Of a DNA stretch of 64,000 bases, positions 55,937 to 64,000 are shown in pieces. The DNA is from Stenotrophomonas rhizophila (GTDB taxonomy: Bacteria > Pseudomonadota > Gammaproteobacteria > Xanthomonadales > Xanthomonadaceae), in NCBI RefSeq assembly GCF_003651185.1, contig NZ_RCDC01000005.1:381029-445028 (forward strand). Direction: 5' to 3'. The position numbers and the translations under genes were made by a program. The notes under the pieces were generated by a model. It searched no databases, was not told where the DNA came from, and saw only the letters and a program-made list of their open reading frames with translations. Numbering within the stretch: position 1 is the first letter of the stretch; every line of letters starts with the position of its first letter.

Positions 55937-57004
55937 ATGCATCCTTCCGCGTCCCATCTCGCCCCGCGCGCCCGCCATCTGCTGCGGACGCTGATCGCGC
56001 GCCACATCCAGGATGGGGAGCCGGTCGGCTCGCAGACCCTTGCCCGGCATGCCGGCCTGGATGTCAGCCCGGCCACGATCCGCAACATCCTGGGCGACCT
56101 GGAAGACCTCGGCCTGCTCAGTTCGCCGCATACCTCGGCCGGCCGGGTGCCGACCGCGCACGGCTACCGGGTGTTCGTGGACAGCCTGGTCAAGATGCAG
56201 CCGCCGGGCGAGGGCGAGCTCAGCCGCCTGCGCACCGAGCTGGCCACCGGCACCGGCACCCAGGCCCTGCTCGGCAGTGCCTCGGAGCTGCTCTCGGCGA
56301 TGAGCCATTTCGTCGGGGTGGTCAGCGCCCCGCGCCGGGAGCAGTTCGCGTTCCGGCATATCGATTTCGTGGCGCTGGACGCGCGCCGGGTGCTGGCGAT
56401 CCTGGTGTTCGCCGACAACGAGGTGCAGAACCGGGTGATCGAACCGCGCCGCGGCTTCAATCCCGGGGAGCTGGAGCAGGTCGCCAACTACCTCAATGCC
56501 AACTGCGCCGGTCGGCCGCTGGCCGAGATCCGGGCCCGCCTGCTGCTGGAGCTGCGCGATGCGCAGTCGGAAATGGAGCAGTTGCTGGCGCACAGCATCG
56601 AACTGGCCGAGCAGGCGATGGTGCCGCCGGCCGATGACATGGTGCTGGCCGGGCAGACCCGGCTGATGGGCGTGCAGGACCTGTCCGATCTGGAGCGCCT
56701 GCGCGAGCTGTTCGATGTGTTCGCCAGCAAGCGCGAGATCCTGCAGCTGCTCGAGCGCACCATCGAGGCCCCGGGGGTGCGCATCTTCATCGGCGAGGAG
56801 ACCGGGGTGATGCCGCTGGAAAGCGTCTCGCTGGTCACCGCCCCATACTCGGCCGACGGCCAAGTGCTGGGCGTGCTGGGGGTGATCGGCCCGAAGCGGA
56901 TGGCCTACGACCGCATGATCCCGCTGGTGGAAGCCACCGCCCAGGTGCTGGGGGCCGCGCTGGGCTCGCCCGCGGGCGGCGGATTGTCCCGCGATCGCGC
57001 ATAA
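55937..57004 (+). CDS. hrcA: Heat-inducible transcription repressor HrcA
   Basis: 355 residues from ATG 55937; GTG 55913 is in frame but lies within 5 bp of the predicted -10. Winged-helix start LLRTLIARHIQDGEPVGSQTLARHAGL and ATIRNILGDLEDLGLL; middle GAF-like domain; IFIGEETGVMPLESVSLVTAPY near the end. It represses chaperone genes through CIRCE, which I could not find in this window. Confidence 0.93.
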   Translation: MHPSASHLAPRARHLLRTLIARHIQDGEPVGSQTLARHAGLDVSPATIRNILGDLEDLGLLSSPHTSAGRVPTAHGYRVFVDSLVKMQPPGEGELSRLRTELATGTGTQALLGSASELLSAMSHFVGVVSAPRREQFAFRHIDFVALDARRVLAILVFADNEVQNRVIEPRRGFNPGELEQVANYLNANCAGRPLAEIRARLLLELRDAQSEMEQLLAHSIELAEQAMVPPADDMVLAGQTRLMGVQDLSDLERLRELFDVFASKREILQLLERTIEAPGVRIFIGEETGVMPLESVSLVTAPYSADGQVLGVLGVIGPKRMAYDRMIPLVEATAQVLGAALGSPAGGGLSRDRA

Positions 57005-57086
57005 AGCGGCCCTGGACTCTTGAATCCCGTAGCCGCGCCCACATAGGGGTGGGTGGAGGCGGAGAGTCACCGCCAAGGATCCGGAA

Positions 57087-57602
57087 ATGAACCAAGATCA
57101 GTCAGATATCGCATCCCAGAATCCCGCCGGCGAGCCGGGCGCTGAGCCGTCCCTGCAGCAGCAGCTGGACAGCCTGCACAACGAGCTGGCCCTGCTGCGT
57201 TCGGAGTCGCTGCGCGAACGCGCCGACCTGGACAACCAGCGCAAGCGCGTTGCCCGCGACGTGGAACAGGCGCGCCGCTTCGCCAACGAAAAGCTGCTTG
57301 GCGAGCTGCTGCCGGTGTTCGACAGCCTCGATGCCGGCCTCAATGCCGCCGGCAGCGAGCCGAGCCCGCTGCGCGAAGGTCTCGAACTGACCTACAAGCA
57401 GCTGCTCAAGGTCGCCGCCGACAATGGCCTGACCCTGCTCGACCCGACCGGCCAGACCTTCAACCCGGACCACCACCAGGCCATCAGCCAGGTCGACGCG
57501 CCCGGCGCGGCGCCGGGCAGCGTGGTGCAGGTGTTCCAGAAGGGCTACCTGCTCAACGACCGCCTGCTGCGGCCGGCGCTGGTCGTGGTGGCCCGCGACT
57601 GA
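57087..57602 (+). CDS. grpE: Nucleotide exchange factor GrpE
   Basis: 171 residues. Coiled-coil stretch ([39 protein letters not shown]) then the GrpE beta-domain with [42 protein letters not shown]. Exchanges ADP on DnaK. 82 bp after hrcA. Confidence 0.96.
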   Translation: MNQDQSDIASQNPAGEPGAEPSLQQQLDSLHNELALLRSESLRERADLDNQRKRVARDVEQARRFANEKLLGELLPVFDSLDAGLNAAGSEPSPLREGLELTYKQLLKVAADNGLTLLDPTGQTFNPDHHQAISQVDAPGAAPGSVVQVFQKGYLLNDRLLRPALVVVARD

Positions 57603-57615
57603 CCCACGGGTCGGT

Positions 57616-57636
57616 CCGCCGGGCCAGGCCCGGCGG
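57616..57636 (+). other. Hairpin in grpE-dnaK gap
   Basis: 8-bp stem CCGCCGGG/CCCGGCGG with loop CCAGG, no U tract. The 175-bp gap may attenuate reading or carry an extra dnaK promoter downstream of it. Confidence 0.45.
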
Positions 57637-57777
57637 TTCGACCGGACGCTGAACGCGTTGGGTCGCCATCGGACACTGTGTTTGATGGACGGCTTGAAAG
57701 TGTCCGCAGCGTCCCACACATCCCATTCATAACCCGGCAGCTGCCGGATGTACCCAGAACTTTCAGGAGTCTCCCTC

Positions 57778-59706
57778 ATGGGCAAGATCATTGGTATCGA
57801 CCTCGGCACCACCAACTCGTGTGTGGCGATCATGGACGGCGGCAAGGCCCGCGTCATCGAAAATTCGGAAGGCGATCGCACCACGCCCTCCATCGTTGCC
57901 TACACCAAGGACGGCGAAGTCCTGGTCGGCGCCTCGGCCAAGCGCCAGGCGGTGACCAACCCGAAGAACACCTTCTACGCTGTCAAGCGCCTGATCGGCC
58001 GCAAGTTCACCGACGCTGAAGTCCAGAAGGACATCGCGCACGTGCCCTACGGCATCCTGGCCCATGACAACGGCGACGCCTGGGTCCAGACCAGCGACGG
58101 CAAGAAGATGGCCCCGCAGGAAATCTCCGCCCGCGTGCTGGAGAAGATGAAGAAGACCGCCGAAGCGTTCCTGGGTGAGACCGTCACCGAGGCCGTGATC
58201 ACCGTGCCGGCTTACTTCAATGACAGCCAGCGCCAGGCCACCAAGGACGCAGGCCGCATCGCCGGTCTGGAAGTCAAGCGCATCATCAACGAGCCGACCG
58301 CTGCTGCCCTGGCCTATGGCCTGGACAAGGGTGACGGCCGTGACCGCAAGATCGTTGTGTACGATCTGGGCGGCGGCACCTTCGACGTCTCGATCATCGA
58401 GATCGCCAACGTCGACGGTGAGAAGCAGTTCGAAGTGCTGGCCACCAACGGTGACACCTTCCTGGGCGGCGAAGACTTCGACAACCGCGTCATCGAATAC
58501 CTCGTCGACGAGTTCAACAAGGACCAGGGCATCGACCTGCGCAAGGATCCGCTTGCCCTGCAGCGCCTGAAGGACGCCGCCGAGCGCGCCAAGATCGAGC
58601 TGTCCACCAGCCAGCAGACCGAAGTGAACCTGCCGTACGTCACCGCTGACGCGTCGGGTCCGAAGCACCTGAACATCAAGCTGACCCGCGCCAAGCTGGA
58701 AGCGCTGGTGGAAGACCTGATCAAGAAGTCGATCGAGCCGTGCCGCATCGCGCTGAACGATGCCGGCCTGCGTTCGAGCGACATCGGTGAAGTGATCCTG
58801 GTCGGCGGTCAGACCCGCATGCCGAAGGTGCAGCAGGCCGTGACCGAGTTCTTCGGCAAGGAACCGCGCAAGGACGTCAACCCGGACGAAGCCGTGGCAC
58901 TGGGTGCTGCGATCCAGGGCGGCGTGCTGGGCGGCGACGTCAAGGACGTGCTGCTGCTGGACGTGACCCCGCTGTCGCTGGGCATCGAGACCCTGGGTGG
59001 CGTGTTCACCAAGATCATCGAGAAGAACACCACCATCCCGACCAAGGCCTCGCAGGTGTTCTCCACCGCCGAGGACAACCAGTCGGCCGTGACCGTGCAC
59101 GTGCTGCAGGGTGAGCGTGAGCAGGCCCGCTTCAACAAGTCGCTGGCCAAGTTCGACCTCTCCGGCATCGAGCCGTCGCCGCGCGGCCTGCCGCAGGTGG
59201 AAGTGTCCTTCGACATCGACGCCAACGGCATCCTGCACGTGTCGGCCAAGGACAAGAAGACCAACAAGGAACAGAAGGTCGAGATCAAGGCCGGTTCGGG
59301 TCTGTCCGAGGACGAGATCGCACGCATGGTCGCCGACGCGGAAGCCAACCGCGAAGAAGACAAGAAGTTCCATGAGCTGGTCCAGGCCCGCAACCAGGCT
59401 GACGCGCTGATCCACGGTACCCGTACCGCGATCACCGAACACGGCAGCAAGGTCGGTGGCGATGTGATCGGCAAGGTGGAGTCGGCCCTGGCCGATCTGG
59501 AAATCGCGATGAAGAGCGATGACAAGGCACAGATCGAAGCCAAGTCGAAGGTGCTGGAAGAAGCCGGCCAGGCCCTGTTCGCGGCCTCCGCGGCAGCCGA
59601 GCAGGGTGGCGCGGCACCGGGCCCGGATGCCGGTGGCAACAGCGGCGCGCACGACGATGTGGTCGACGCCGAGTTCACCGAAGTCAAGGACGACAAGAAG
59701 TCCTGA
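57778..59706 (+). CDS. dnaK: Molecular chaperone DnaK
   Basis: 642 residues from ATG 57778 (AGGAG upstream; GTG-like in-frame codons further upstream rejected). [44 protein letters not shown] are the Hsp70 signatures; the substrate domain and acidic lid end in [17 protein letters not shown]. Folds proteins with DnaJ and GrpE. Confidence 0.98.
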   Translation: MGKIIGIDLGTTNSCVAIMDGGKARVIENSEGDRTTPSIVAYTKDGEVLVGASAKRQAVTNPKNTFYAVKRLIGRKFTDAEVQKDIAHVPYGILAHDNGDAWVQTSDGKKMAPQEISARVLEKMKKTAEAFLGETVTEAVITVPAYFNDSQRQATKDAGRIAGLEVKRIINEPTAAALAYGLDKGDGRDRKIVVYDLGGGTFDVSIIEIANVDGEKQFEVLATNGDTFLGGEDFDNRVIEYLVDEFNKDQGIDLRKDPLALQRLKDAAERAKIELSTSQQTEVNLPYVTADASGPKHLNIKLTRAKLEALVEDLIKKSIEPCRIALNDAGLRSSDIGEVILVGGQTRMPKVQQAVTEFFGKEPRKDVNPDEAVALGAAIQGGVLGGDVKDVLLLDVTPLSLGIETLGGVFTKIIEKNTTIPTKASQVFSTAEDNQSAVTVHVLQGEREQARFNKSLAKFDLSGIEPSPRGLPQVEVSFDIDANGILHVSAKDKKTNKEQKVEIKAGSGLSEDEIARMVADAEANREEDKKFHELVQARNQADALIHGTRTAITEHGSKVGGDVIGKVESALADLEIAMKSDDKAQIEAKSKVLEEAGQALFAASAAAEQGGAAPGPDAGGNSGAHDDVVDAEFTEVKDDKKS

Positions 59707-59718
59707 TCCGGCCATGAC

Positions 59719-59746
59719 ACGGGACGTTGCGCAGGCAACGTCCCGT
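59719..59746 (+). other. Perfect hairpin between dnaK and dnaJ
   Basis: 12-bp stem ACGGGACGTTGC (59719-59730) with GCAACGTCCCGT (59735-59746), tetraloop GCAG, without a U run. Likely stabilises dnaK mRNA or lowers dnaJ expression. Confidence 0.6.
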
Positions 59747-59870
59747 TGTCGTATCCCCCTTCTGGTCCTGACAGCCGTATCCCGGCCTGTCGGGGCGCCC
59801 GGCGAAAGAGCGGACCTGGTGCCGCTCTTCCGTTTTGACGAATCCCGACTTCCGGAACCCGATTCAAGTT

Positions 59871-61007
59871 ATGAGCAAGCGCGATTACTACGAAGTGCTG
59901 AGCGTGTCCCGCACCGCCAGCGATGAAGAACTGAAGAAGGCCTATCGCCGTTGCGCGATGAAGTTCCATCCGGACCGCAATCCGGGGGACAACGAGGCCG
60001 AGGCCGCCTTCAAGGAGTGCAAGGAAGCCTACGAAACCCTGTCCGATGGCAACAAGCGCCGGATGTACGATGCCCACGGCCACGCGGCGTTCGAGCACGG
60101 CATGGGCGGCGGTGGCGGTGGTCCGGGTGGCCCGGACATGGGCGATATTTTCGGTGACATCTTCGGCAACATCTTCGGCGGTGGCGCCGGTGGTGGTGGT
60201 CCGCGCCAGGCCCGTCGTGGCGCCGATATCGGCTACGTGATGGAGCTGGACCTGGAAGAAGCGGTGATGGGCGTGGAGCGCCGCATCGAGATTCCGAGTC
60301 TGGTCGAGTGTGATGACTGCAACGCCAGCGGCTCGGAAGATGGCAAGGTCGAGACCTGCTCGGTCTGCCGTGGCCAGGGCCAGGTGCGCATCCAGCGCGG
60401 CATCTTCGCGATGCAGCAGGCCTGCCACCACTGCAACGGCCGTGGCCAGATCATCCAGAACCCCTGCAAGACCTGTCACGGCAATGGCCGTGTCGAGGAA
60501 GACAAGGTGTTGTCGGTCAAGGTGCCCGCGGGCGTCGACACCGGCGACCGCATCCGCCTGTCCGGTGAAGGCGAGGCCGGTCCGGCCGGCACCCCGGCAG
60601 GCGATCTGTACGTGGAAGTGCGGGTGCGCGAGCACGCCATCTTCCAGCGCGACGGCGACGACCTGCACTGCGAAGTGCCGATCCGCATCTCGCAGGCGGC
60701 ATTGGGCGATACCGTCCGTGTGGCCACGCTGGGGGGTTATGCCGAGATCCGCATCCCGGCCGAGACCCAGACTGGCAAACTGTTCCGCATGCGTGGCAAG
60801 GGCGTGCGTTCGGTGCGCAGCCGCAGCGAAGGCGACCTGTACTGCCGCGTGGTGGTGGAGACCCCGGTCAACCTCACCCCGGAGCAGCGCAAGCTGCTGG
60901 AACAGTTCGAAACCACCTTCACCGGTGAGGAAGCGCGCAAGCATTCGCCGAAGTCGGCGACCTTCATCGATGGCGTGAAGGGCTTCTGGGACCGGATGAC
61001 GTCGTAA
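59871..61007 (+). CDS. dnaJ: Co-chaperone DnaJ
   Basis: 378 residues from ATG 59871. J domain with HPD (MKFHPDRNP), Gly/Phe region ([20 protein letters not shown]), four zinc repeats CDDC, CSVC, CHHC, CKTC and a C-terminal substrate domain. Stimulates DnaK ATPase. Confidence 0.98.
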   Translation: MSKRDYYEVLSVSRTASDEELKKAYRRCAMKFHPDRNPGDNEAEAAFKECKEAYETLSDGNKRRMYDAHGHAAFEHGMGGGGGGPGGPDMGDIFGDIFGNIFGGGAGGGGPRQARRGADIGYVMELDLEEAVMGVERRIEIPSLVECDDCNASGSEDGKVETCSVCRGQGQVRIQRGIFAMQQACHHCNGRGQIIQNPCKTCHGNGRVEEDKVLSVKVPAGVDTGDRIRLSGEGEAGPAGTPAGDLYVEVRVREHAIFQRDGDDLHCEVPIRISQAALGDTVRVATLGGYAEIRIPAETQTGKLFRMRGKGVRSVRSRSEGDLYCRVVVETPVNLTPEQRKLLEQFETTFTGEEARKHSPKSATFIDGVKGFWDRMTS

Positions 61008-61036
61008 GCGTCACGGGTTCCTGTGAACTACCGAAG

Positions 61037-61062
61037 GCCCCCTGGACACAGGGGGCTTTTTT
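61037..61062 (+). terminator. Terminator of the dnaK operon
   Basis: Stem GCCCCCTG (61037-61044), loop GACA, CAGGGGGC (61049-61056), then TTTTTT. Strong intrinsic type. Confidence 0.9.
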
Positions 61063-61195
61063 GTGCGCGGACGGCGGTGTGTGGTCCGCGCGCGGAAAAG
61101 CGGGCCTCTCCGGTCCGCCGGTGCTCTCGACACGGTCCCCCGCTCGACCCACCTTCCGCCGCGCCTGGAGAGACTCGCAGGCGTAAAATGTCGGC

Positions 61196-62104
61196 ATGAA
61201 CGAATCCCTCGAAAGCCACCTGGTCCACGGCCGCCGCCAGCGCCCGGACGGTCCGTCGCCGGTCGACGTCATCTCGGTCCAGTCCCAGCTGGTGTACGGC
61301 TATGCCGGCAACAGCGCGGCTGTGCCACCGCTGCGCGCGCTGGGCGTGCGCGTGGCCGAAATCCCGACCACGCTGCTCAGCAACGCGCCGTTCTATGAAA
61401 CCACGCGCGGCCGCGTGCTGCCCTCGGACTGGTTCGCCGACCTGCTGCTCGGCGCCGGTGAGCGCGGCCTGCCGCAGCGGGCGAAGATGCTGGTCTCCGG
61501 CTACTTCGGCAGCGTCGGCAATGGTGCGGCCTTCGCCGACTGGCTCGATGCAGTGCTGCCGTCCTCGCCGCAGCTGCGCTACTGCCTGGACCCGGTCATT
61601 GGCGACACCCACACCGGCCCCTACGTCGAGCCGGGCCTGGAAAACGTCTTCGCCGAGCGTCTGCTGCCGCATGCCTGGCTGGTGACGCCCAATGCCTTTG
61701 AACTGGGCCGCCTGACCGGCATGCCGAGCCTGGCCCAGGACGATGCGATCGCCGCCTCGCAGGCGCTGCTGGCGCGTGGCCCGGAGTGGGTGCTGGCGCA
61801 CAGCGTCGGCGGCGATCCGGGCCAGCTGGTCACGCTCGCGGTGAGCCGCGACGCGATCTGGCGCTGGTCCTCCCCGCATCTACCGGTGGACGTGGCGGGT
61901 ACCGGCGACGTGCTGATGTCGCTGTTGGTGGCGTTCCTGCTGCGGGGAGAAACCTTCGAACAGGCGATCTCGCGCGCCATCGCCGGCGTGCATGTCGCGC
62001 TGGAGACCACGCTGGCCAACGGCCACGAAGAGTTCGATGTTCTGGCCGCGGCGCCGGCGGCGCTGGCACTGCCGGATCGCTTCGTTCCCGAGCGCCTGGC
62101 GTGA
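61196..62104 (+). CDS. pdxY: Pyridoxal kinase
   Basis: 302 residues. ISVQSQLVYGYAGNSAA near the start, DPVIGDTHTGPYVEPG in the middle, VTPNAFELGRLTG and the anion hole AGTGDVLMSLLVAF at the end identify the PdxK/PdxY family. It phosphorylates pyridoxal for PLP salvage. The N-terminal 22 residues are an unusual extension. Overlaps the next start by 4 bp (GTGA). Confidence 0.93.
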   Translation: MNESLESHLVHGRRQRPDGPSPVDVISVQSQLVYGYAGNSAAVPPLRALGVRVAEIPTTLLSNAPFYETTRGRVLPSDWFADLLLGAGERGLPQRAKMLVSGYFGSVGNGAAFADWLDAVLPSSPQLRYCLDPVIGDTHTGPYVEPGLENVFAERLLPHAWLVTPNAFELGRLTGMPSLAQDDAIAASQALLARGPEWVLAHSVGGDPGQLVTLAVSRDAIWRWSSPHLPVDVAGTGDVLMSLLVAFLLRGETFEQAISRAIAGVHVALETTLANGHEEFDVLAAAPAALALPDRFVPERLA

Positions 62105-63213
62105 GTCTGACGCCGGTGGTGGGCATCGTCGGCAGCGACGGTGCCTACGGGCGCTGGCTGCGCCGGTTCCTGGAGCAGCGCCTCGGGCTGGACGTGATCG
62201 GCCATGACCCGGCCGACGCATCGTCGGACAATCCGGAAACGCTGCTTGATCGCGCCGAGGTATTGATCTTCTCGGCACCGATCCGGCACACGCCCGCGCT
62301 GATCGCCGACTACGTGGCCCGCTCGGCCGGTCGTGAAGCCGGTCGCCTGTGGCTGGATGTCACCTCGGTGAAATCGGCCCCGGTGGAGGCGATGCTCGCC
62401 TCGCAGGCCGAGGTGGTGGGCCTGCATCCGATGACGGCCCCGCCCAAGGCGCCGACGCTGAAGGGCAGGGTGATGGTGGTCTGCGAGGCGCGCCTGTCGC
62501 GGTGGCAGCCGTTCGTGCAGCAGCTGTGCGAGGCACTGGAAGCGGAGTGCGTGCGTGCCACGCCCGAGCACCACGACCAGGTCATGGCGCTGGTGCAGGC
62601 GATGGTGCATGCCACGCATCTGGCCCAGGCCGGTGTGCTGCGTGAGTACGCGCCGCTCCTGGGTGCCTTGCCGGCGTTGATGCCGTATCGCTCGGCCTCG
62701 TTCGAGCTGGATACCGCGATCATCGCGCGCATCCTTTCGCTCAATCCGGCGATCTACGAAGACATCCAGTTCGGCAACCCGCATGTGGCGCCGATGCTGG
62801 ACCGGTTGCTGGCCCAGTTGCAGCAGCTGCGATCGCAGCTGGAGAAGGGCGATGACGCGGCACGCGCGGCGTTCCGCCAGCAGTTGCTGCTGGACAACCG
62901 CGACAGCCTGGGCGCGGAGGTGCTGGCCGATGGCAATTACACCTTTGAGCGGGTCGGCTACCTGCTGGCCGATCTCACCGAACGCAACGCGATCAGTGTG
63001 CACCTGCCCGAAGACCGGCCCGGCTCGTTGCGCGAGTTGCTGCACGTGTTCGAGCGGCACCGGGTCAGCCTGGCTTCGATCCATTCATCGCGTACGCCGG
63101 CCGGTGAGGTGCACTTCCGGGTGGGCTTCGTGGCAGGCAGCGATGCCCTCGCACTGCAGGCGGCGGCCATCGAGATCGATGCCTCCGGTATCGGCCGCGT
63201 GCTGGTGCGTTGA
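62101..63213 (+). CDS. tyrA: Prephenate dehydrogenase with ACT domain
   Basis: 370 residues from GTG 62101. NAD-binding start VVGIVGSDGAYGRWLRRFL (GxGxxG-like, GSDGAYG); conserved ENLFSAP-like ILIFSAPIRHTP, DVTSVKSAPVEAML, VGLHPMTAPP and HHDQVMALVQAMVHATHLA; a C-terminal ACT domain (NAISVHLPEDRPGSLRELL). Makes 4-hydroxyphenylpyruvate for tyrosine. Co-transcribed with pdxY. Confidence 0.9.
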   Translation: MSLTPVVGIVGSDGAYGRWLRRFLEQRLGLDVIGHDPADASSDNPETLLDRAEVLIFSAPIRHTPALIADYVARSAGREAGRLWLDVTSVKSAPVEAMLASQAEVVGLHPMTAPPKAPTLKGRVMVVCEARLSRWQPFVQQLCEALEAECVRATPEHHDQVMALVQAMVHATHLAQAGVLREYAPLLGALPALMPYRSASFELDTAIIARILSLNPAIYEDIQFGNPHVAPMLDRLLAQLQQLRSQLEKGDDAARAAFRQQLLLDNRDSLGAEVLADGNYTFERVGYLLADLTERNAISVHLPEDRPGSLRELLHVFERHRVSLASIHSSRTPAGEVHFRVGFVAGSDALALQAAAIEIDASGIGRVLVR

Positions 63214-63268
63214 CACGGTGCGCTGCAGCATTCATCCACAGGGGGTGTGGATGATCTGCGCACAAACG

Positions 63269-63334
63269 TGTGGATAAGTGTGGGCGCGCCTTGCGACAAA
63301 AGGCTGTCAAGATACTTGGTCAAAAATTGACCAA
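63269..63334. promoter_or_regulatory. AT-rich regulatory gap: DnaA-box-like site and palindrome
   Basis: The 147-bp gap after tyrA contains TGTGGATAA (63269-63277, a perfect DnaA box on the minus strand) and a 19-bp inverted repeat TTGGTCAA-AAA-TTGACCAA (63316-63334). No gene is seen. It may be a regulator site or end-of-transcript structure. Confidence 0.4.
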
Positions 63335-63360
63335 CATCCGCGTAACTTTTTTTCAACGCC

Positions 63361-63555
63361 TCAGGTGACGAGCGTGAGCTCGCCGCCGGCCGTGCGGAAC
63401 TCGCGGCCGTCGCGGATCAGATGGCGGCCATCGGCCAGCTCGTAACGCGCACTCTGGCCGCTGCCTGCAGCGGCATCGGCCTGCTCATCCTTGAACTCGA
63501 TGATGACGTAATCGTCGCCGTTGGCATCCGTGGCGGGGAACTGTCGGAACGACAT
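63361..63555 (-). CDS. Small conserved hypothetical protein
   Basis: 64 residues from ATG 63555 with GGAGGTG upstream: MSFRQFPATDANGDDYVIIEF, then ARYELADGRHLIRDGREFRTAGGELTLV. Pattern of short host proteins with a beta-sheet. Function unknown. Confidence 0.75.
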   Translation of the reverse strand: MSFRQFPATDANGDDYVIIEFKDEQADAAAGSGQSARYELADGRHLIRDGREFRTAGGELTLVT

Positions 63556-63622
63556 GAAACACCTCCTGCAGCGCATCCAGTGAGGGCTGCAGGATGCGAT
63601 GGCCGGTGTTACCGGCCCGTCA

Positions 63623-64000
63623 TCAATCGATGAATTGCAGGCGCGCCAGTTCGGCGTAGAGACCGCCCTCGGCCAGCAGCTCGGCATGCGTGCCCTGGGC
63701 GACGATGCGGCCGTGGTCCATGACCACAATGCGGTCGGCCTTGAGCACGGTGGCCAGGCGGTGCGCGATCACCAGCGTGGTGCGGCCGGCCATCAACCGC
63801 TCCAGCGCCTGCTGTACGGCGCGCTCGCTCTGTGCATCCAAGGCGCTGGTGGCTTCGTCGAGCAGCAGGATCGGGGCGTCCTTGAGCAGGGCGCGGGCGA
63901 TCGCGATGCGCTGCTGCTGGCCACCGGAGAGGCGCGCACCGCGCTCGCCCAGCTCGCTGGCATAGCCTTCGGGCAGTGCCTGCAGGAACTCATCGGCCTC
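63623..64000 (-). CDS. ABC exporter, C-terminal part (cut by window end)
   Basis: Partial, 125 codons plus stop, 5' end beyond 64000. Signature [16 protein letters not shown], Walker [15 protein letters not shown]-loop [24 protein letters not shown] and a MsbA-like end ([21 protein letters not shown]). It is the ATPase half of a fused exporter, such as a lipid or multidrug type. Substrate cannot be told from this part. Confidence 0.88.
   Translation of the reverse strand, partial: EADEFLQALPEGYASELGERGARLSGGQQQRIAIARALLKDAPILLLDEATSALDAQSERAVQQALERLMAGRTTLVIAHRLATVLKADRIVVMDHGRIVAQGTHAELLAEGGLYAELARLQFID

Noticed and set aside
57763..59715. 650-codon minus-strand frame opposite dnaK
   Set aside because: Known antisense open-frame artefact of dnaK in high-GC genomes.

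Overview
The window is a chromosomal segment of a high-GC gammaproteobacterium of the Xanthomonadaceae, most probably Stenotrophomonas. The evidence is the host block smpB-ratA-ratB-bamE-fur-recN-hrcA-grpE-dnaK-dnaJ-pdxY, the tmRNA tag ending in AIAA, and codon and GC style. About 50 kb of it (1-50024) is a complete-looking temperate siphophage-type prophage inserted at the 3' end of the tmRNA gene ssrA. The insertion is bracketed by a 95-bp perfect direct repeat (1-95 and 49930-50024) that holds the last 14 bp of ssrA and its terminator.

Prophage layout from left to right. (a) 121-12489: a leftward early operon. Its promoter-distal end holds an AlpA/Xis-like regulator, a helicase-DNA methyltransferase fusion and a cytosine-5 methyltransferase with an unusual repeat array. 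Upstream of these are many small phage genes and a YqaJ exonuclease plus RecT recombination pair. (b) 12529-14563: the immunity region. It has an OL-like pair and an OR-like triplet of GTAAG-N5-CTTAC operators, a LexA-type CI repressor, a leaderless Cro-like gene, and two zinc-ribbon membrane proteins in the position that rexAB holds in lambda. (c) 15020-22300: the rightward early and replication region. It has CII, a replication initiator with an iteron array inside its gene, a PAPS-reductase-like protein, a DnaB helicase, a Ref-like nuclease, a RuvC-like resolvase and a possible Q-type gene. (d) 22297-24328: a late promoter followed by a terminator, a phage-encoded initiator-type tRNA, endolysin, holin candidate and nested Rz/Rz1 spanins. 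(e) 24331-45957: terminase, a portal fused to an Acb1-like 2H phosphoesterase, protease with nested scaffold, capsid, connector and tail genes ending in a TipJ-like tip protein. (f) 45958-49848: accessory genes. These are a secreted protein, gene remnants, a two-gene membrane/soluble cassette directly behind the integrase gene, and the integrase.

Right of attR the host genome resumes. ssrA is followed by smpB and the ratAB toxin/ubiquinone-type genes, bamE, fur, recN and the hrcA-grpE-dnaK-dnaJ heat-shock cluster. Then come a pyridoxal kinase gene and a prephenate dehydrogenase gene, a small gene, and the 3' part of an ABC exporter gene that runs off the window.

How it fits together: CI should hold both early promoters through five related operators. 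On induction, PL would give recombination, methylation and excision functions, and PR would give Cro, CII and replication from the internal iterons. A Q-like factor could then let the late promoter at 22297 read through a terminator into lysis, packaging and morphogenesis. Gene-level assignments rest on motifs and order read from the sequence. No database search was run.
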